Of a stretch of 64,000 nucleotides of DNA, positions 63,941 to 64,000 are shown piece after piece. This DNA is from Azolla caroliniana (lineage: Eukaryota; Polypodiophyta), in contig JBHGNT010000001.1 of the NCBI GenBank assembly GCA_043228905.1, positions 32,488,001-32,552,000 on the forward strand. Direction: 5' to 3'. Each line of letters begins with the position of its first letter. Positions within the stretch are counted from its first letter, which is position 1. The position numbers and the translations under genes were made by a program. The notes beneath the pieces were generated by a model. The model saw nothing but the letters and a program-made list of their open reading frames with translations. It made no database searches and was not told where the DNA came from.

Positions 63941-64000
63941 GTTTATAAACTTTAGAGAGAGGGGGAGAGAGACAACAGACAAGGGGAAAGAGAGAGAGAG

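Overview
This is plant nuclear DNA: a 64 kb repeat-rich stretch made almost entirely of transposable elements, with few host genes. Plant signs are a FAR1/MULE-type transposase with a SWIM finger, an 8-cysteine lipid-transfer-protein gene, PPR-gene remnants, plant-style LINEs, a chromovirus primed by initiator tRNA-Met, and telo-box motifs. The species cannot be told from the sequence. The background is AT-rich. The dominant element family, called G1 here, is strikingly GC-rich.

Positions 1-10460: the 5' part of a minus-strand G1 Ty3-type LTR retrotransposon (copy A-left, running off the left edge). It lies in pieces of GC-rich, probably non-autonomous relatives (called B and B'). These share G1 termini and the pre-polypurine-tract region, but carry a repeat-encoded acidic protein instead of gag-pol. 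A 1.81 kb segment occurs twice in direct orientation (2219-4029 and 8216-10026), and the B element has a chimeric, truncated 5' LTR. This points to ectopic recombination.

Positions 10461-17867: AT-rich DNA holding a complete Mutator-like element (11261-16994) with about 110-bp TIRs, a 12-bp flanking repeat and an uninterrupted 679-codon transposase.

Positions 17868-39452: a three-insertion, self-nested G1 stack. The outer copy A0 (17872-39448, TSD ACGA) carries copy A1 inside its gag (19322-26612, plus strand, TSD GCGC) and copy A2 inside its 3' LTR (32006-39293, minus strand, TSD CCGT). A1 and A2 have uninterrupted gag-protease and RT-RNaseH-integrase frames. A0 is broken. G1 elements have TGTCG...CGACA LTR ends, 4-bp target duplications, a primer site matching the 3' end of plant tRNA-Trp, a separate pol in the -1 frame that is open across the gag stop, and a covarying hairpin just before the polypurine tract.

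Positions 39453-55432: AT-rich DNA with several 5'-truncated LINEs (one nested in another, each with target duplications), a decayed PPR gene, simple and tandem repeats, and the only convincing host genes: an nsLTP-like gene (50959-51432) and a possible small secreted peptide on the opposite strand (50608-50865).

Positions 55433-62568: a complete but decayed chromovirus (called G2), inserted in a short LINE tail. Positions 62569-64000: LINE remainder, AT-rich DNA and a GGCTCGG-rich repeat.
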